Positions 40,794 to 50,243 of a stretch of 64,000 nt of DNA are shown piece after piece. Both the position numbers and the translations under genes were made by a program. The notes beneath the pieces are model-generated. The model had not been told where the DNA came from and did not search any database. It saw only the letters and a list, made by a program, of their open reading frames with translations. This DNA comes from Bacteroidota bacterium (GTDB lineage: Bacteria > Bacteroidota > Bacteroidia > UKL13-3): positions 78,748 to 142,747 of the forward strand of contig CANHVU010000006.1 of NCBI GenBank assembly GCA_947464275.1, written 5' to 3'. How positions within the stretch are numbered: position 1 is the first letter of the stretch; each line of letters begins with the position of its first letter.

Positions 40794-43292
40794 ATGAAAA
40801 ATAATCAATCAAACTTCAACGAGCATGAGGTTTTGCATGAGTTAAAGCATTTTTTGCCTGCTCAAGCACCATTAAAAGATTTTATTCATCACAATACACT
40901 TCATTCGTTTCAAAACTTAAAATTTTACGATGCCTTGCACCAAGCAGCTAAAATATTTGGTTTTAAAACTACCCTTTCGCTTAATGATTATAGGAACTTA
41001 TATCAAAGTGGTAAAATTGATGCAAAAGTTCTTGAAAATATAATTACAGAGCGAAAAGGAAAAGATGAATTGGCATTATGGAAAGATAAATTATTCAACA
41101 AACAATTTGACTATCAAATTGATTCCAGAATAGGAAAACTAAAAGCCAACTGGAAAACCAATTATAAAATTGACATGGATGCATTGGTTCATCCCTTGTT
41201 ATTCAGAATTGTTTGCAGTTATTTAGATCAAGGAATTGCTATTTGGAATTTTCCAATTGAGCACAAAGGTTTTCTTTCTTCAATCAGAGAGTTTGAACGT
41301 ATGAGTTATGGCAGTATTTTTAACTCCAAAAGAGTAAGAGATTTATTGCTCAGCAACAATTGTTCAATGGAACACTTGCTTGAAATATTGGTAGGCGATG
41401 AAACTTTATATGCTCAATATTTATACGACCAACAGTTTGCACATCAAGGTTGGTCGGGTATGGTATCGTTTATTGAAGACAATCCAAATGCACTGTTAGA
41501 TACTACAAAAATCACCTTACATGATTTTATAGTTTTTGAACTTTTATTAGAAATAAACGCTTTGGATAGCCAATATGGAGACAATTGGAAACCCATAAAA
41601 GATACTTTAAAAGAAAAACCAATACCATTGTTTGCTCCGGTAAAAGTTACTGAGCTTAACGAGGTAATTATGCTTTGGCAAGATGCTTATGAATGGACGT
41701 ATTATGACCAAGTATTAGCTGGAGTGCAATTAGGTTACGATAACAATGCACCTAAAACTGCCAAAAGTTTCCAAGCATTATTTTGTATTGACGATAGAGA
41801 ATGCTCTATACGTAGGTATGTAGAATTAAATGATGAAAAATGTGAAACATTTGGTACTCCAGGATTTTTCGGAGTAGAGTTTTTTTATCAGCCTAAAAAC
41901 GGAAAATTCCATACCAAATTATGCCCAGCACCTGTTACTCCCAAATATTTAATTAAAGAAATAAATACCAAAGGTAATAAAGATAAAGATGCACATTATA
42001 GCAAAAAAAGTCATTCGCTTTTTCAAGGTTGGATTATATCGCAAACGCTGGGTTTTTCGTCTGCATTTAAACTGGCAGTGAATATTTTTAAACCAACTAT
42101 GGGTCCTGCTACGACTTCATCGTTTAAGCACATGGATAAATTTTCGCAATTAACCATTGAAAACAAAAACATAAACCAACGAGAAGGTGATTTACAAATT
42201 GGTTTTACTGTAGATGAAATGGTTACTCGTGTTCAAAATTTATTAAACAGCATTGGCTTAATTGAAAACTTTGCTCCCTTGGTTTATTTGGTTGGGCACG
42301 GTGCCAGTAGCATTAACAATACGCACTATGCAGGTTATGATTGCGGAGCATGTTCAGGCAGACCTGGTTCGGTTAATGCGCGTGTTATGAGTTTTATGGC
42401 TAATCATAAAAAGGTAAGAGAAATACTTGCAAACAAAGGATTGGTAATACCCGACACCACTCAATTTATGGGTGTTTTACACGATACTACTCGCGATGAA
42501 ATGGAATTTTATGATGAAGATTTATTGAATGAAACACATAAAATGCTTCATGAACAAAATAAAAAAACGTTTCAAAAATCGTTAGATGAAAATGCCAAAG
42601 AACGTTCACGCAGATTTATACTAACCAATACCAAAGACACTGCTAAAAAGGTGCATGAAGCTGTAAAGTTGCGTTCTGTTTCGTTATTTGAACCAAGGCC
42701 TGAATTGAACCATGCTACCAATGCTTTGTGCATAGTTGGGCAACGCGAGTTAACCAAACATTTGTTCTTAGATAGACGTTCGTTTTTAAACTCGTACGAC
42801 TACAAAATAGATTTAGATGGAACTTTTTTAACCAATATTTTAAAACCTATTGGGCCTGTTTGTGGAGGTATCAATTTAGAATATTATTTCTCAAGAGTTG
42901 ATAATCAAAAACTTGGTGCAGGAACTAAATTGCCTCATAATGTAATGGGTTTAATTGGTGTAGCCAATGGAATTGATGGCGATTTAAGACCAGGATTACC
43001 AAGTCAAATGATAGAAGTTCATGATCCCATTAGGATGCTAGTAATTGTGGAGCATTATCCGGAAATTGTTTTAAAAGCAATTAGTCAAGCACCCGAAACT
43101 TACGAATGGTATAATAATGAATGGATGCATTTGGTATCAGTTAATCCAGTTACCAGAAAACTGCAGGTTTTTAAAGATGGTCAATTTGTGCCATACAAGC
43201 CTTTAAAAACTAAATTAGAGTTAGCTCCAAACTTGAACCATTTGGTAGAATCGACCGAAGAAAATTTCCCAGTTTATTTATTTAATAATTAA
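40794..43292 (+). CDS. dabA: Inorganic carbon transporter subunit DabA (DUF2309)
   Basis: DabA is the carbonic-anhydrase-like subunit of the DAB complex, which uses ion flow through DabB to accumulate bicarbonate in the cytoplasm. This copy has 832 residues. The zinc-site residues known from Halothiobacillus DabA can be placed: C331 and D333 in FCIDDRECS, H502 in YLVGHGASS and C517 in GYDCGACSGRP. The H-to-C spacing of 15 matches the characterised protein. It begins LHELKHFLPAQAPLKDFIHH, typical of the family. dabB follows after 8 bp. The gene is not labelled with a promoter because none is evident. Confidence 0.96.
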   Translation: MKNNQSNFNEHEVLHELKHFLPAQAPLKDFIHHNTLHSFQNLKFYDALHQAAKIFGFKTTLSLNDYRNLYQSGKIDAKVLENIITERKGKDELALWKDKLFNKQFDYQIDSRIGKLKANWKTNYKIDMDALVHPLLFRIVCSYLDQGIAIWNFPIEHKGFLSSIREFERMSYGSIFNSKRVRDLLLSNNCSMEHLLEILVGDETLYAQYLYDQQFAHQGWSGMVSFIEDNPNALLDTTKITLHDFIVFELLLEINALDSQYGDNWKPIKDTLKEKPIPLFAPVKVTELNEVIMLWQDAYEWTYYDQVLAGVQLGYDNNAPKTAKSFQALFCIDDRECSIRRYVELNDEKCETFGTPGFFGVEFFYQPKNGKFHTKLCPAPVTPKYLIKEINTKGNKDKDAHYSKKSHSLFQGWIISQTLGFSSAFKLAVNIFKPTMGPATTSSFKHMDKFSQLTIENKNINQREGDLQIGFTVDEMVTRVQNLLNSIGLIENFAPLVYLVGHGASSINNTHYAGYDCGACSGRPGSVNARVMSFMANHKKVREILANKGLVIPDTTQFMGVLHDTTRDEMEFYDEDLLNETHKMLHEQNKKTFQKSLDENAKERSRRFILTNTKDTAKKVHEAVKLRSVSLFEPRPELNHATNALCIVGQRELTKHLFLDRRSFLNSYDYKIDLDGTFLTNILKPIGPVCGGINLEYYFSRVDNQKLGAGTKLPHNVMGLIGVANGIDGDLRPGLPSQMIEVHDPIRMLVIVEHYPEIVLKAISQAPETYEWYNNEWMHLVSVNPVTRKLQVFKDGQFVPYKPLKTKLELAPNLNHLVESTEENFPVYLFNN

Positions 43293-43300
43293 TCAAAAAA

Positions 43301-45169
43301 ATGGAAAAAATAATTCAATTATTCATACTTATTCCTTTGCTTGGTTTTATTATTAGTTTAATTATTCCAAGACAAAATGAAAGGCTCATTTCATTAACTG
43401 CATTTACATCGGTAGGCATTAATTTTATTGGCTTTGTAGTTTTTGTTCTCTATTGGCTTTTTAATGGTTTTCCGGTACTTAACTTAAAGGAAATTCTTAT
43501 TTACAAAACTACCAACTACGAATTTTTACTCGATTTTTATTTCGACAAAATTACTGTTGTTTATCTTTTTGTAGGTTCATTTCTTACCTTTTTAGTTACC
43601 ATTTATAGCCGTTATTATTTGCACCGCGAGCATGGTTATAAAAGGTTTTTCAATACCATTTTATTCTTTTATGTTGGTTATTCCATTACAGTGCTTTCGG
43701 GTAATTTCGAAACCTTATTTTTAGGTTGGGAAATTTTGGGTATATCATCGTTTTTACTCATTAGTTTTTACCGTGAAAGGTACTTGCCTGTAAAAAATGC
43801 CATTAAGGTATTTAGTATTTATAGAATTGGCGATGTAGGCATTTTATTAGCCATGTGGATGAGCCATCATTTATGGAACGAAAACATTACTTTTTTAAAA
43901 TTAAATAATTACGAATTAGTACATGAACATTTGCAAAACCATAGTTGGATTGGTGTTTTTATTTCGTTAATGATTTTGATATCAGCAGCGGCTAAATCGG
44001 CACAGTTTCCATTTTCATCGTGGTTACCAAGAGCCATGGAAGGACCCACTCCTTCAAGTGCCATATTTTATGGTTCACTTTCAGTTCATATTGGAGTATT
44101 TTTATTACTGCGTACATTTCCGTTTTGGGAGTATCAATATTCAGTTAGGGTAATTATTGGTGTTTTAGGTTTAATAACAGCTATTATGGGCTCATTAACT
44201 GCAAGGGTTCAATCATCGGTTAAAAGCCAAGTAGCTTACGCTTCGTTAGCACAAATAGGTTTAATTTTTATAGAAGTAGCTGCGGGTTTCGAAACCTTAG
44301 CATTGATTCATTTTGCAGGAAATGCATTTTTAAGAACTTACCAATTATTGGTTTCACCATCGGTGGTTAGTTACTTAATTCGTGAGCAATTTTACAACTT
44401 TACTCCTCGTGTTCATTCGTCTAAATTTGCACTTCCAAAACGTTTGCAATACACCATTTATATGCTTAGCTTAAAAGAATGGAATTTAGATTGGTTTGTG
44501 TATCAATTTATTTGGATGCCAATAAAATTAGTAGGCAGAAAAATGAAGTTTTTAAATTTTAAAGCTGCCTTGGTTTTATTTATTATAATTCTAATTGGTG
44601 CCATAGCTGCTTTACAAAACGAAGCTGGCATACCTGCACAGGTCCATCGTTTTTTACCTGAGCTTATAGGATTATTTGGACTATTATTAGTAGCCAAATC
44701 GTTTGCCGAACGTCAAAGCGTAATGGTAAGTTGGACATTGGTATTAATGAATAACATAATGATTGCTTTAGCCATTTCATTTAACGAACACTTTGAATAC
44801 AGCCATATTATTTTGTATTTAAGTGGTGGTTTAATAGCTGGTGCACTTGGGTATTTTTGTTTTATAAAACTAAAACAATTAGAAAAGGAAATAGACCTTA
44901 CGCAGTTTTATGGTCATTCGTACAAATATCCTCGGCTAGCCTTTTTATTTTTATTGGCTTGCTTAGGTTTATCGGGCTTTCCAATAACACCAACTTTTAT
45001 TGGTGAAGATTTAATTTATACCCATATTCAAGAACATCAAGCACCATTAGCCATTATTGTTTCACTAAGTTTTATAATAGATGGTTTAGCATTGATACGC
45101 ATTTACTCACGTTTATTCTTAGGACCACACATTAAACGTTTCCATGATGTAGGGTTTAGGTCTTCATAA
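43301..45169 (+). CDS. dabB: DabB, NuoL-like proton/sodium-conducting subunit of the DAB complex
   Basis: This 622-residue integral membrane protein is related to the NADH dehydrogenase antiporter subunit NuoL/MrpA, with about fourteen helices. The core has FLGWEILGISSFLLISFYRE (about 148), AKSAQFPFSSWLPRAMEGPT (about 230, the NuoL signature) and PSSAIFYGSLSVHIGVFLLL. It provides the cation pathway that drives DabA. Directly after dabA, 8 bp apart, it has no NADH dehydrogenase genes around it, so the DAB role is clear. The gene is followed by two palindromic repeats before the SulP transporter gene. Confidence 0.95.
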   Translation: MEKIIQLFILIPLLGFIISLIIPRQNERLISLTAFTSVGINFIGFVVFVLYWLFNGFPVLNLKEILIYKTTNYEFLLDFYFDKITVVYLFVGSFLTFLVTIYSRYYLHREHGYKRFFNTILFFYVGYSITVLSGNFETLFLGWEILGISSFLLISFYRERYLPVKNAIKVFSIYRIGDVGILLAMWMSHHLWNENITFLKLNNYELVHEHLQNHSWIGVFISLMILISAAAKSAQFPFSSWLPRAMEGPTPSSAIFYGSLSVHIGVFLLLRTFPFWEYQYSVRVIIGVLGLITAIMGSLTARVQSSVKSQVAYASLAQIGLIFIEVAAGFETLALIHFAGNAFLRTYQLLVSPSVVSYLIREQFYNFTPRVHSSKFALPKRLQYTIYMLSLKEWNLDWFVYQFIWMPIKLVGRKMKFLNFKAALVLFIIILIGAIAALQNEAGIPAQVHRFLPELIGLFGLLLVAKSFAERQSVMVSWTLVLMNNIMIALAISFNEHFEYSHIILYLSGGLIAGALGYFCFIKLKQLEKEIDLTQFYGHSYKYPRLAFLFLLACLGLSGFPITPTFIGEDLIYTHIQEHQAPLAIIVSLSFIIDGLALIRIYSRLFLGPHIKRFHDVGFRSS

Positions 45170-45173
45170 GGGC

Positions 45174-45241
45174 TGCTAGCTTCTGGCCTCTAGCAAGAAT
45201 CTATTGCCGTTCTCCCGAAAGCTTTCGGGATTAGCCAACGG
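45174..45241. repeat. Two palindromic repeat units between dabB and the SulP gene
   Basis: TGCTAG (45174-45179) with CTAGCA (45190-45195) form the first stem. The second is the perfect 18-bp palindrome TCCCGAAAGCTTTCGGGA (45213-45230) with outer CCGTT/AACGG arms (45207-45211 and 45237-45241). The linker AAGAATCTATTGCCGT (45195-45210) is identical to the end of the 126-bp units at 10.3-10.8 kb, so both belong to one dispersed repeat family. Confidence 0.75.
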
Positions 45242-45301
45242 AAAATAAAATAATCAAACAATTCCGATTTATCGGATAACAATTCAAAAAAAATTCAAAC
45301 A

Positions 45302-46957
45302 ATGAAAAATATAAATTTATCAGTACCCAAAGATTTTATAGCGGGTTTAAAACAAAATTGGAAAGACGATTTACTTTCTGGTTTTATAGTTTCATTAATA
45401 GCATTGCCATTATGTTTAGGCATAGCTATGGCTAGTGGAGTTCCTCCAATGGCAGGTATTATAGCAGGTATAATTGGTGGTATGTTTGTATCCATGACCA
45501 GTGGTTCGCATTTAACCATTAATGGACCAGCAGCTGGCCTTGCCATTATAGTTTTAATGAGCATGGAAGGCTTTAAAAAAATGGCTCCAGCTGGTTTATC
45601 CCCTGAGCAAGTAGAAATGTTTGCTTACCAATGTACTTTAGGTGTTGGAATTGGTTGCGGAATATTACAAATGCTTTTTGGTTTAGTTAAGGCAGGTGTG
45701 TTAAGCAACTTTTTTCCATCATCTGTAGTGCATGGAATGCTTGCAGCCATTGGTATCATGATTTTTGCAAAACAATTTCATACAGCAGTAGGCGTTAAAC
45801 CCGAAGGCAAAGAAATGATGGAAATTATTGCTGCTATTCCTCATAGCTTTATGAACATGAACCCCGAAGTGGCCATTATAGCAGTGGTTAGTTTAATTAT
45901 TCTTATTGGCTTGCCAATGATTAAAAACAAATATGTAAAAATGCTTCCTGCACCATTGTTAGTAGTATTAATTGCTATTCCTTTAGGTCATTATTTCGAT
46001 TTAGAGCATGAGCACAAATATTTATTTTTGAGCTCGCACGAATACACCTTAGGACCTAAATTTTTAGTAACCCTACCCGCTAATTTTTTAGATGGAATTG
46101 TAATGCCTCGCTTTGATTATTTACTTACCAGTTTTGGTATTCAAATGATAATTACCTATTCATTAGTAGCAAGCTTAGAATCATTGTTAACAGCTGCCGC
46201 TATTGATAAATTAGATCCATTTAAACGTGTATCTAACTTTAATAAAGAGTTATATGCTAAAGGTTCAGGAAACATGATTTCGAGTTTCCTTGGTGGGTTA
46301 CCAATTATAGCCGAAGTGGTTCGTAGTTCAGCTAATGTTACCAATGGTGCTAAAACACGTTGGGCAAACTTCTTTCATGGTACTTTCTTATTAATCTTTG
46401 TGGTTTTTTTAGGTCAAATCATCCATCAAATACCTTTAGCAGCGCTGGCAGCTATGCTAATGGTTACAGGCTACAGATTGGCATCGCCAAAAGAATTTAG
46501 GAAAACCTATAAAGCAGGAAAAGAGCAGTTACTTATTTTTGTAGCTACCATTATATTTACACTTGCTACCGATTTATTAATTGGTATTGCCGCAGGTATA
46601 TTAGTAAAATTGATTATTCACCTTGCAAATGGTGTTCCATTAAAAAGTATTTTCAAACCATTTTTAACCATTATAACCGAAGATGACGAAAACTACTTAA
46701 TTGATGTACAACATTCGGCTATTTTTAGTAATTATATTGGTTTAAAAAAACAATTAGATGCATTGCCAAGAGGCAAAAAAATTACGGTAGATTTTACCAA
46801 AGCATCGTTAGTGGACCATACTGTAATGGAACACATTCACGAAATGGAAGAAAAGTATAACCACGAAGGTGGAACCTTTAAAATTATTGGTTTAAATAAC
46901 CACAAGCCACTTTCTGAACATCCTCACGCTACAAGAAAAAAAGTTTCAACTATTTAA
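45302..46957 (+). CDS. SulP-family inorganic anion transporter with STAS domain (bicarbonate transporter candidate)
   Basis: This 551-residue SulP transporter has about twelve membrane helices (residues 25-435) and a C-terminal STAS domain (about 450-540). The family motif GLPIIAEVVRSSANVTNGAK (about 334) and the first repeat GLAIIVLMSMEG are present. SulP proteins carry sulfate, bicarbonate or other anions. Lying behind dabAB and ahead of two porins, a bicarbonate role like that of BicA is likely but not provable from sequence. The start follows a repeat-rich 132-bp gap, and the next gene is 12 bp downstream. Confidence 0.9.
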   Translation: MKNINLSVPKDFIAGLKQNWKDDLLSGFIVSLIALPLCLGIAMASGVPPMAGIIAGIIGGMFVSMTSGSHLTINGPAAGLAIIVLMSMEGFKKMAPAGLSPEQVEMFAYQCTLGVGIGCGILQMLFGLVKAGVLSNFFPSSVVHGMLAAIGIMIFAKQFHTAVGVKPEGKEMMEIIAAIPHSFMNMNPEVAIIAVVSLIILIGLPMIKNKYVKMLPAPLLVVLIAIPLGHYFDLEHEHKYLFLSSHEYTLGPKFLVTLPANFLDGIVMPRFDYLLTSFGIQMIITYSLVASLESLLTAAAIDKLDPFKRVSNFNKELYAKGSGNMISSFLGGLPIIAEVVRSSANVTNGAKTRWANFFHGTFLLIFVVFLGQIIHQIPLAALAAMLMVTGYRLASPKEFRKTYKAGKEQLLIFVATIIFTLATDLLIGIAAGILVKLIIHLANGVPLKSIFKPFLTIITEDDENYLIDVQHSAIFSNYIGLKKQLDALPRGKKITVDFTKASLVDHTVMEHIHEMEEKYNHEGGTFKIIGLNNHKPLSEHPHATRKKVSTI

Positions 46958-46969
46958 TTATTTTAGTTT

Positions 46970-48295
46970 ATGAAAAAATATAAAATACTTTACTTAATAC
47001 TTGCTTTGGTAAGTATTAGTAACCTAGCTTTAGCACAAACAAAGCCAGATAAAGAACTACGCATGAATTTAAATGATGAAGGAACACATTATTTAAAAAC
47101 TACTTTTACTGCGCAACTTTGGGGCAGGTATACCGATATGAACCCCGGAACAACTATTGGTGGATTTAACAATCCTGCTAGTTTTGATATTGGAATTAGG
47201 CGCATGCGCCAGCAAATATTTGGCATGGTAACCGATAAAGTTTTCTTTTACTCGCAGCTTGGTATTAATAATTTTAGCAATATTGGCGATAGAAAACCAG
47301 GTATTTTCTTTCATGATGTATTGGCCGAATATTATGTAACTCCCAAAATATTGCAAGTAGGTATGGGCTTAACCGCTTGGACAGGTTTCTCGCGTTTTGC
47401 ATCGCCTGCAGTGGCAAGTATTATGGGGTACGATGCACCTTTATTTGAGCAAAACACCAACGATGCAAATGATCAATTTTTGCGTAAACTAAGTATTTAT
47501 GCCAAAGGTAAAATGGGTAAATTTGATTACCGTTTTATTTTATCAGACCCATTATTGGCAAGCAAAGCAGCTAGCAGTGTAGTTAAAACCATTTCTGTTA
47601 ATTCTGATTTTAGTTTTATGCCTCCTCATCCTCAAACAAGTGCTTATGTAATGTATCAATTTTTAGATGAAGAAAGTAACTTAACACCATACATGACAGG
47701 TACTTATTTAGGTAAAAAACGCGTTTTTAATATTGGTGCTGGTTTTCAATACCAAGCAAACGCCATGTGGCATTACAGCGATGCAGTTAAAAAGGATACC
47801 ACTCAAGAAGACATGTTAAATTTTGCGGTAGATGCTTATTACGATGCGCCAATTGGTACAAAAGGAATGGCTATTAGTGCTTATGCCACTGCCATGCATT
47901 TGGGCTATGGTAAAAATTATATTCGTAATTTAGGAGTAATGAACCCTGGAGATGGAGTAGCCACAGGTACGCAAACCATTAATGGTGCAGGCAATGCTTT
48001 CCCTATGATGGGAACAGGCAATATTATAGCAGGACAAGTTGGTTTACTATTACCTAAAAATGTATTGGGTGAAAAGAATGGTCAACTGCAACCTTATATT
48101 ATGGTGATGCATGGCAATTTTGATAAATTACAACAAGGCATGTTGCAATACGATGCAGGGCTTAATTGGTATATCAATGGTTACCGAAGTAAGCTAACTT
48201 TAAACTATCAAAACAGGCCTATTTTTAGCAGTACCGATTTAAAAGAAATTGATAGAAAAAGCATGGTAGTATTGCAATTTCAAATAGCTATTTAA
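46970..48295 (+). CDS. Outer-membrane porin, OprO/OprP-like
   Basis: This 441-residue exported protein (signal peptide to about residue 23, LALAQ) has beta-strand-rich sequence typical of outer-membrane porins: FTAQLWGRYTDMNPG, then a GIRRMRQQIFGMVTDKVFF segment that matches phosphate-selective porin O/P relatives, and the C-terminal strand KSMVVLQFQIAI. It is 12 bp after the SulP gene, so it is probably in the same transcript and supplies anions such as bicarbonate to the periplasm. Specificity cannot be read directly. Confidence 0.82.
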   Translation: MKKYKILYLILALVSISNLALAQTKPDKELRMNLNDEGTHYLKTTFTAQLWGRYTDMNPGTTIGGFNNPASFDIGIRRMRQQIFGMVTDKVFFYSQLGINNFSNIGDRKPGIFFHDVLAEYYVTPKILQVGMGLTAWTGFSRFASPAVASIMGYDAPLFEQNTNDANDQFLRKLSIYAKGKMGKFDYRFILSDPLLASKAASSVVKTISVNSDFSFMPPHPQTSAYVMYQFLDEESNLTPYMTGTYLGKKRVFNIGAGFQYQANAMWHYSDAVKKDTTQEDMLNFAVDAYYDAPIGTKGMAISAYATAMHLGYGKNYIRNLGVMNPGDGVATGTQTINGAGNAFPMMGTGNIIAGQVGLLLPKNVLGEKNGQLQPYIMVMHGNFDKLQQGMLQYDAGLNWYINGYRSKLTLNYQNRPIFSSTDLKEIDRKSMVVLQFQIAI

Positions 48296-48403
48296 TAAAG
48301 AGATCAACATGGTTTCTTTAACTTTAAAAAAGCCCGTTTTATTTCAGCAGATTTCTTTTACGTTTGCATCATTGTAAATCAACCACACCCTCTTCTTTAT
48401 TCC

Positions 48404-49723
48404 ATGAAAAAAAGCATCATCACCATTGCAATAACTTTTATAGCTTTAATTTCACTGGCTCAAAACAAAAGCGATTCCAGTAAAAATTGGCTTAGTTTTC
48501 ATTTTCAACAAACTACTGTTTACCAAATGCAACCGGGTGTAAGTGGTAAATATAGCAGTGATTTTAGTTTGAGTCCAAAAGAAGAAGATGCCATATCGTT
48601 AACCACTACTTTGTTTTTAGGAGCAAAATTATGGAAAGGAGCAGAGGCTTACTTTAATCCAGAATTGGCTGGTGGTAGCGGCTTAAGTGCTGCACGAGGT
48701 GTGGCTGGTTTTACCAATGGCGAAACATTTAGAATTGGTAATCCTGCTCCGCAACCTTATATAGCAAGGGCATTTATTACCCAAAAGTTTGCCTTAAATA
48801 ACAATAAAGTATGGCAAGCGGATGGTGCAAATAAAATAGGCACATATCAACCTGAAAAATACATTTCAATTACCGCTGGAAAATTCAGCTTAGCCGATTA
48901 TTTTGATAACAATAAATATTCGCACGACCCACGTACACAATTTTTAAACTGGAGCTTGATGAGTACCGGTGCTTGGGATTATGCAGCAAATACACGAGGT
49001 TATACTGTTGGTTTAGTTTTACAATATGTGTCGCCCATTTGGAGCGTTAGGTATGCCTCAGCTTTGGTACCTGAATATGCCAATGGACCAACATTAGAAA
49101 CCAATTTTAGCCAATATAACTCACAAGTTTTAGAAGTTGAAAAAACAGTAAAAGTATATAACCGAAAAGGAAGTTTAAAGCTATTGGCATTTAATAATTT
49201 TGCTAATATGGGCAGTTACAAACAAGCCATAGAACCAAGCACCACCATGCTAACACCCGATATTACCAAAACTAGAAATGGAGCACGCACCAAATATGGA
49301 TTGAGTTTAAATTACGAGCAAGAATTAAATGATTATTTTGGTTTATTTGGCCGTGTAAGTTGGAACGATGGCTTAAACGAAACATGGGCTTTTACCGAAA
49401 TTGACCAAAGTGTAAGCCTTGGATTTTCAGCAGATGGTAGCAAATGGAAACGCAATGATGATGTATTTGGAATAGCATTTGTAGCCAATGGTATTTCCTT
49501 GGACCATCAAAATTATTTAAAAGCGGGAGGCAAAGGTTTTATGATAGGTGATGGCAATTTAAACTATGCGCCAGAAATGATTTTGGAACTATTTTACAAT
49601 GCCTTATTACACGAAGACCATTTTTGGCTAAGCCCCGATTACCAATTGGTATTGAACCCCGCTTATAACCAAGATAGAGGCCCTGCACATGTATTTGCCA
49701 TCAGGCTACATGCGGAGTTTTAG
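48404..49723 (+). CDS. Outer-membrane porin, carbohydrate-selective (OprB)-like
   Basis: This 439-residue exported protein (signal peptide about 1-20, ending SLAQ) has OprB-type features: WLSFHFQQTTVYQMQPGVSG near the start, FNPELAGGSGLSAARGVAGF (about 88), KISITAGKFSLADYFDNNKY-type strand pairs (about 156), the SLDHQNYLKAGGKGFMIGDG loop (about 364), and a final strand HVFAIRLHAEF ending in Phe as expected for barrel insertion. It follows the first porin by 108 bp. The name reflects fold similarity; in this cluster its cargo may be different. Confidence 0.82.
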   Translation: MKKSIITIAITFIALISLAQNKSDSSKNWLSFHFQQTTVYQMQPGVSGKYSSDFSLSPKEEDAISLTTTLFLGAKLWKGAEAYFNPELAGGSGLSAARGVAGFTNGETFRIGNPAPQPYIARAFITQKFALNNNKVWQADGANKIGTYQPEKYISITAGKFSLADYFDNNKYSHDPRTQFLNWSLMSTGAWDYAANTRGYTVGLVLQYVSPIWSVRYASALVPEYANGPTLETNFSQYNSQVLEVEKTVKVYNRKGSLKLLAFNNFANMGSYKQAIEPSTTMLTPDITKTRNGARTKYGLSLNYEQELNDYFGLFGRVSWNDGLNETWAFTEIDQSVSLGFSADGSKWKRNDDVFGIAFVANGISLDHQNYLKAGGKGFMIGDGNLNYAPEMILELFYNALLHEDHFWLSPDYQLVLNPAYNQDRGPAHVFAIRLHAEF

Positions 49724-49900
49724 CTTTTCAATTAACCATAATTAACAACAAAATAATTATTTTAATTCGAGGAAAAAGTTGCTTTCAAAATAACATTACC
49801 ATTGTACAGCATTAATTTTAAGTTATTTACAGCAGGTACATTTAAGAGAAAAATCAAAAAAACAGCATAAAAAAATAATTTCTAAACAAAAAATAAACCT

Positions 49901-49908
49901 TACATTTG
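49901..49908 (+). promoter_or_regulatory. -7 promoter box for tatA
   Basis: TACATTTG matches TAnnTTTG exactly and ends 20 bases before the tatA ATG. The expected -33 TTTG is not obvious. The rest of the 205-bp gap before tatA holds nothing recognisable. Confidence 0.5.
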
Positions 49909-49928
49909 TAGTCGAAAATCAATAGAAT

Positions 49929-50141
49929 ATGAATTACACATTATTATTTATAGGAAACTTAGGCGGTGGCGAATGGATATTAATATTACTAGCCATCTTA
50001 TTATTATTTGGAGGAAAAAAAATTCCTGAATTAATGCGTGGAATAGGTACTGGTATGCGTGAATTTAACGATGCTAAAAAAAGCGTAAAAGACCAAATAG
50101 AAGATGGAATGAAAGCTAAAGATAAAAAAGAAGCTGAGTAA
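49929..50141 (+). CDS. tatA: Sec-independent translocase subunit TatA
   Basis: This 70-residue TatA/TatE protein forms the pore-like oligomer of the twin-arginine pathway. One N-terminal membrane helix (GEWILILLAILLLFGGKKIP, residues 14-33) ends in the family FGGKKIPELMRGIGTGMREF motif and is followed by a charged amphipathic tail. It has a -7 box upstream and a terminator 30 bp after the stop, so it is a single-gene unit. tatC is not in the window. Confidence 0.95.
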   Translation: MNYTLLFIGNLGGGEWILILLAILLLFGGKKIPELMRGIGTGMREFNDAKKSVKDQIEDGMKAKDKKEAE

Positions 50142-50170
50142 TTTCTTGTTTTCAAAATATTTCAATATAA

Positions 50171-50199
50171 AATTCCTCTTGAATTAGAGGAATTTTTTT
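50171..50199 (+). terminator. Intrinsic terminator after tatA
   Basis: AATTCCTCT (50171-50179) pairs with AGAGGAATT (50186-50194), 6-nt loop, followed by TTTTT. Confidence 0.88.
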
Positions 50200-50243
50200 G
50201 CTTTATAATCATGGCATAAACTATCAAAAACTAATCAAATCTA

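Noticed and set aside
43301..45169. NADH dehydrogenase subunit NuoL
   Set aside because: No other nuo genes are nearby, and it directly follows dabA, the arrangement of DAB transporters.
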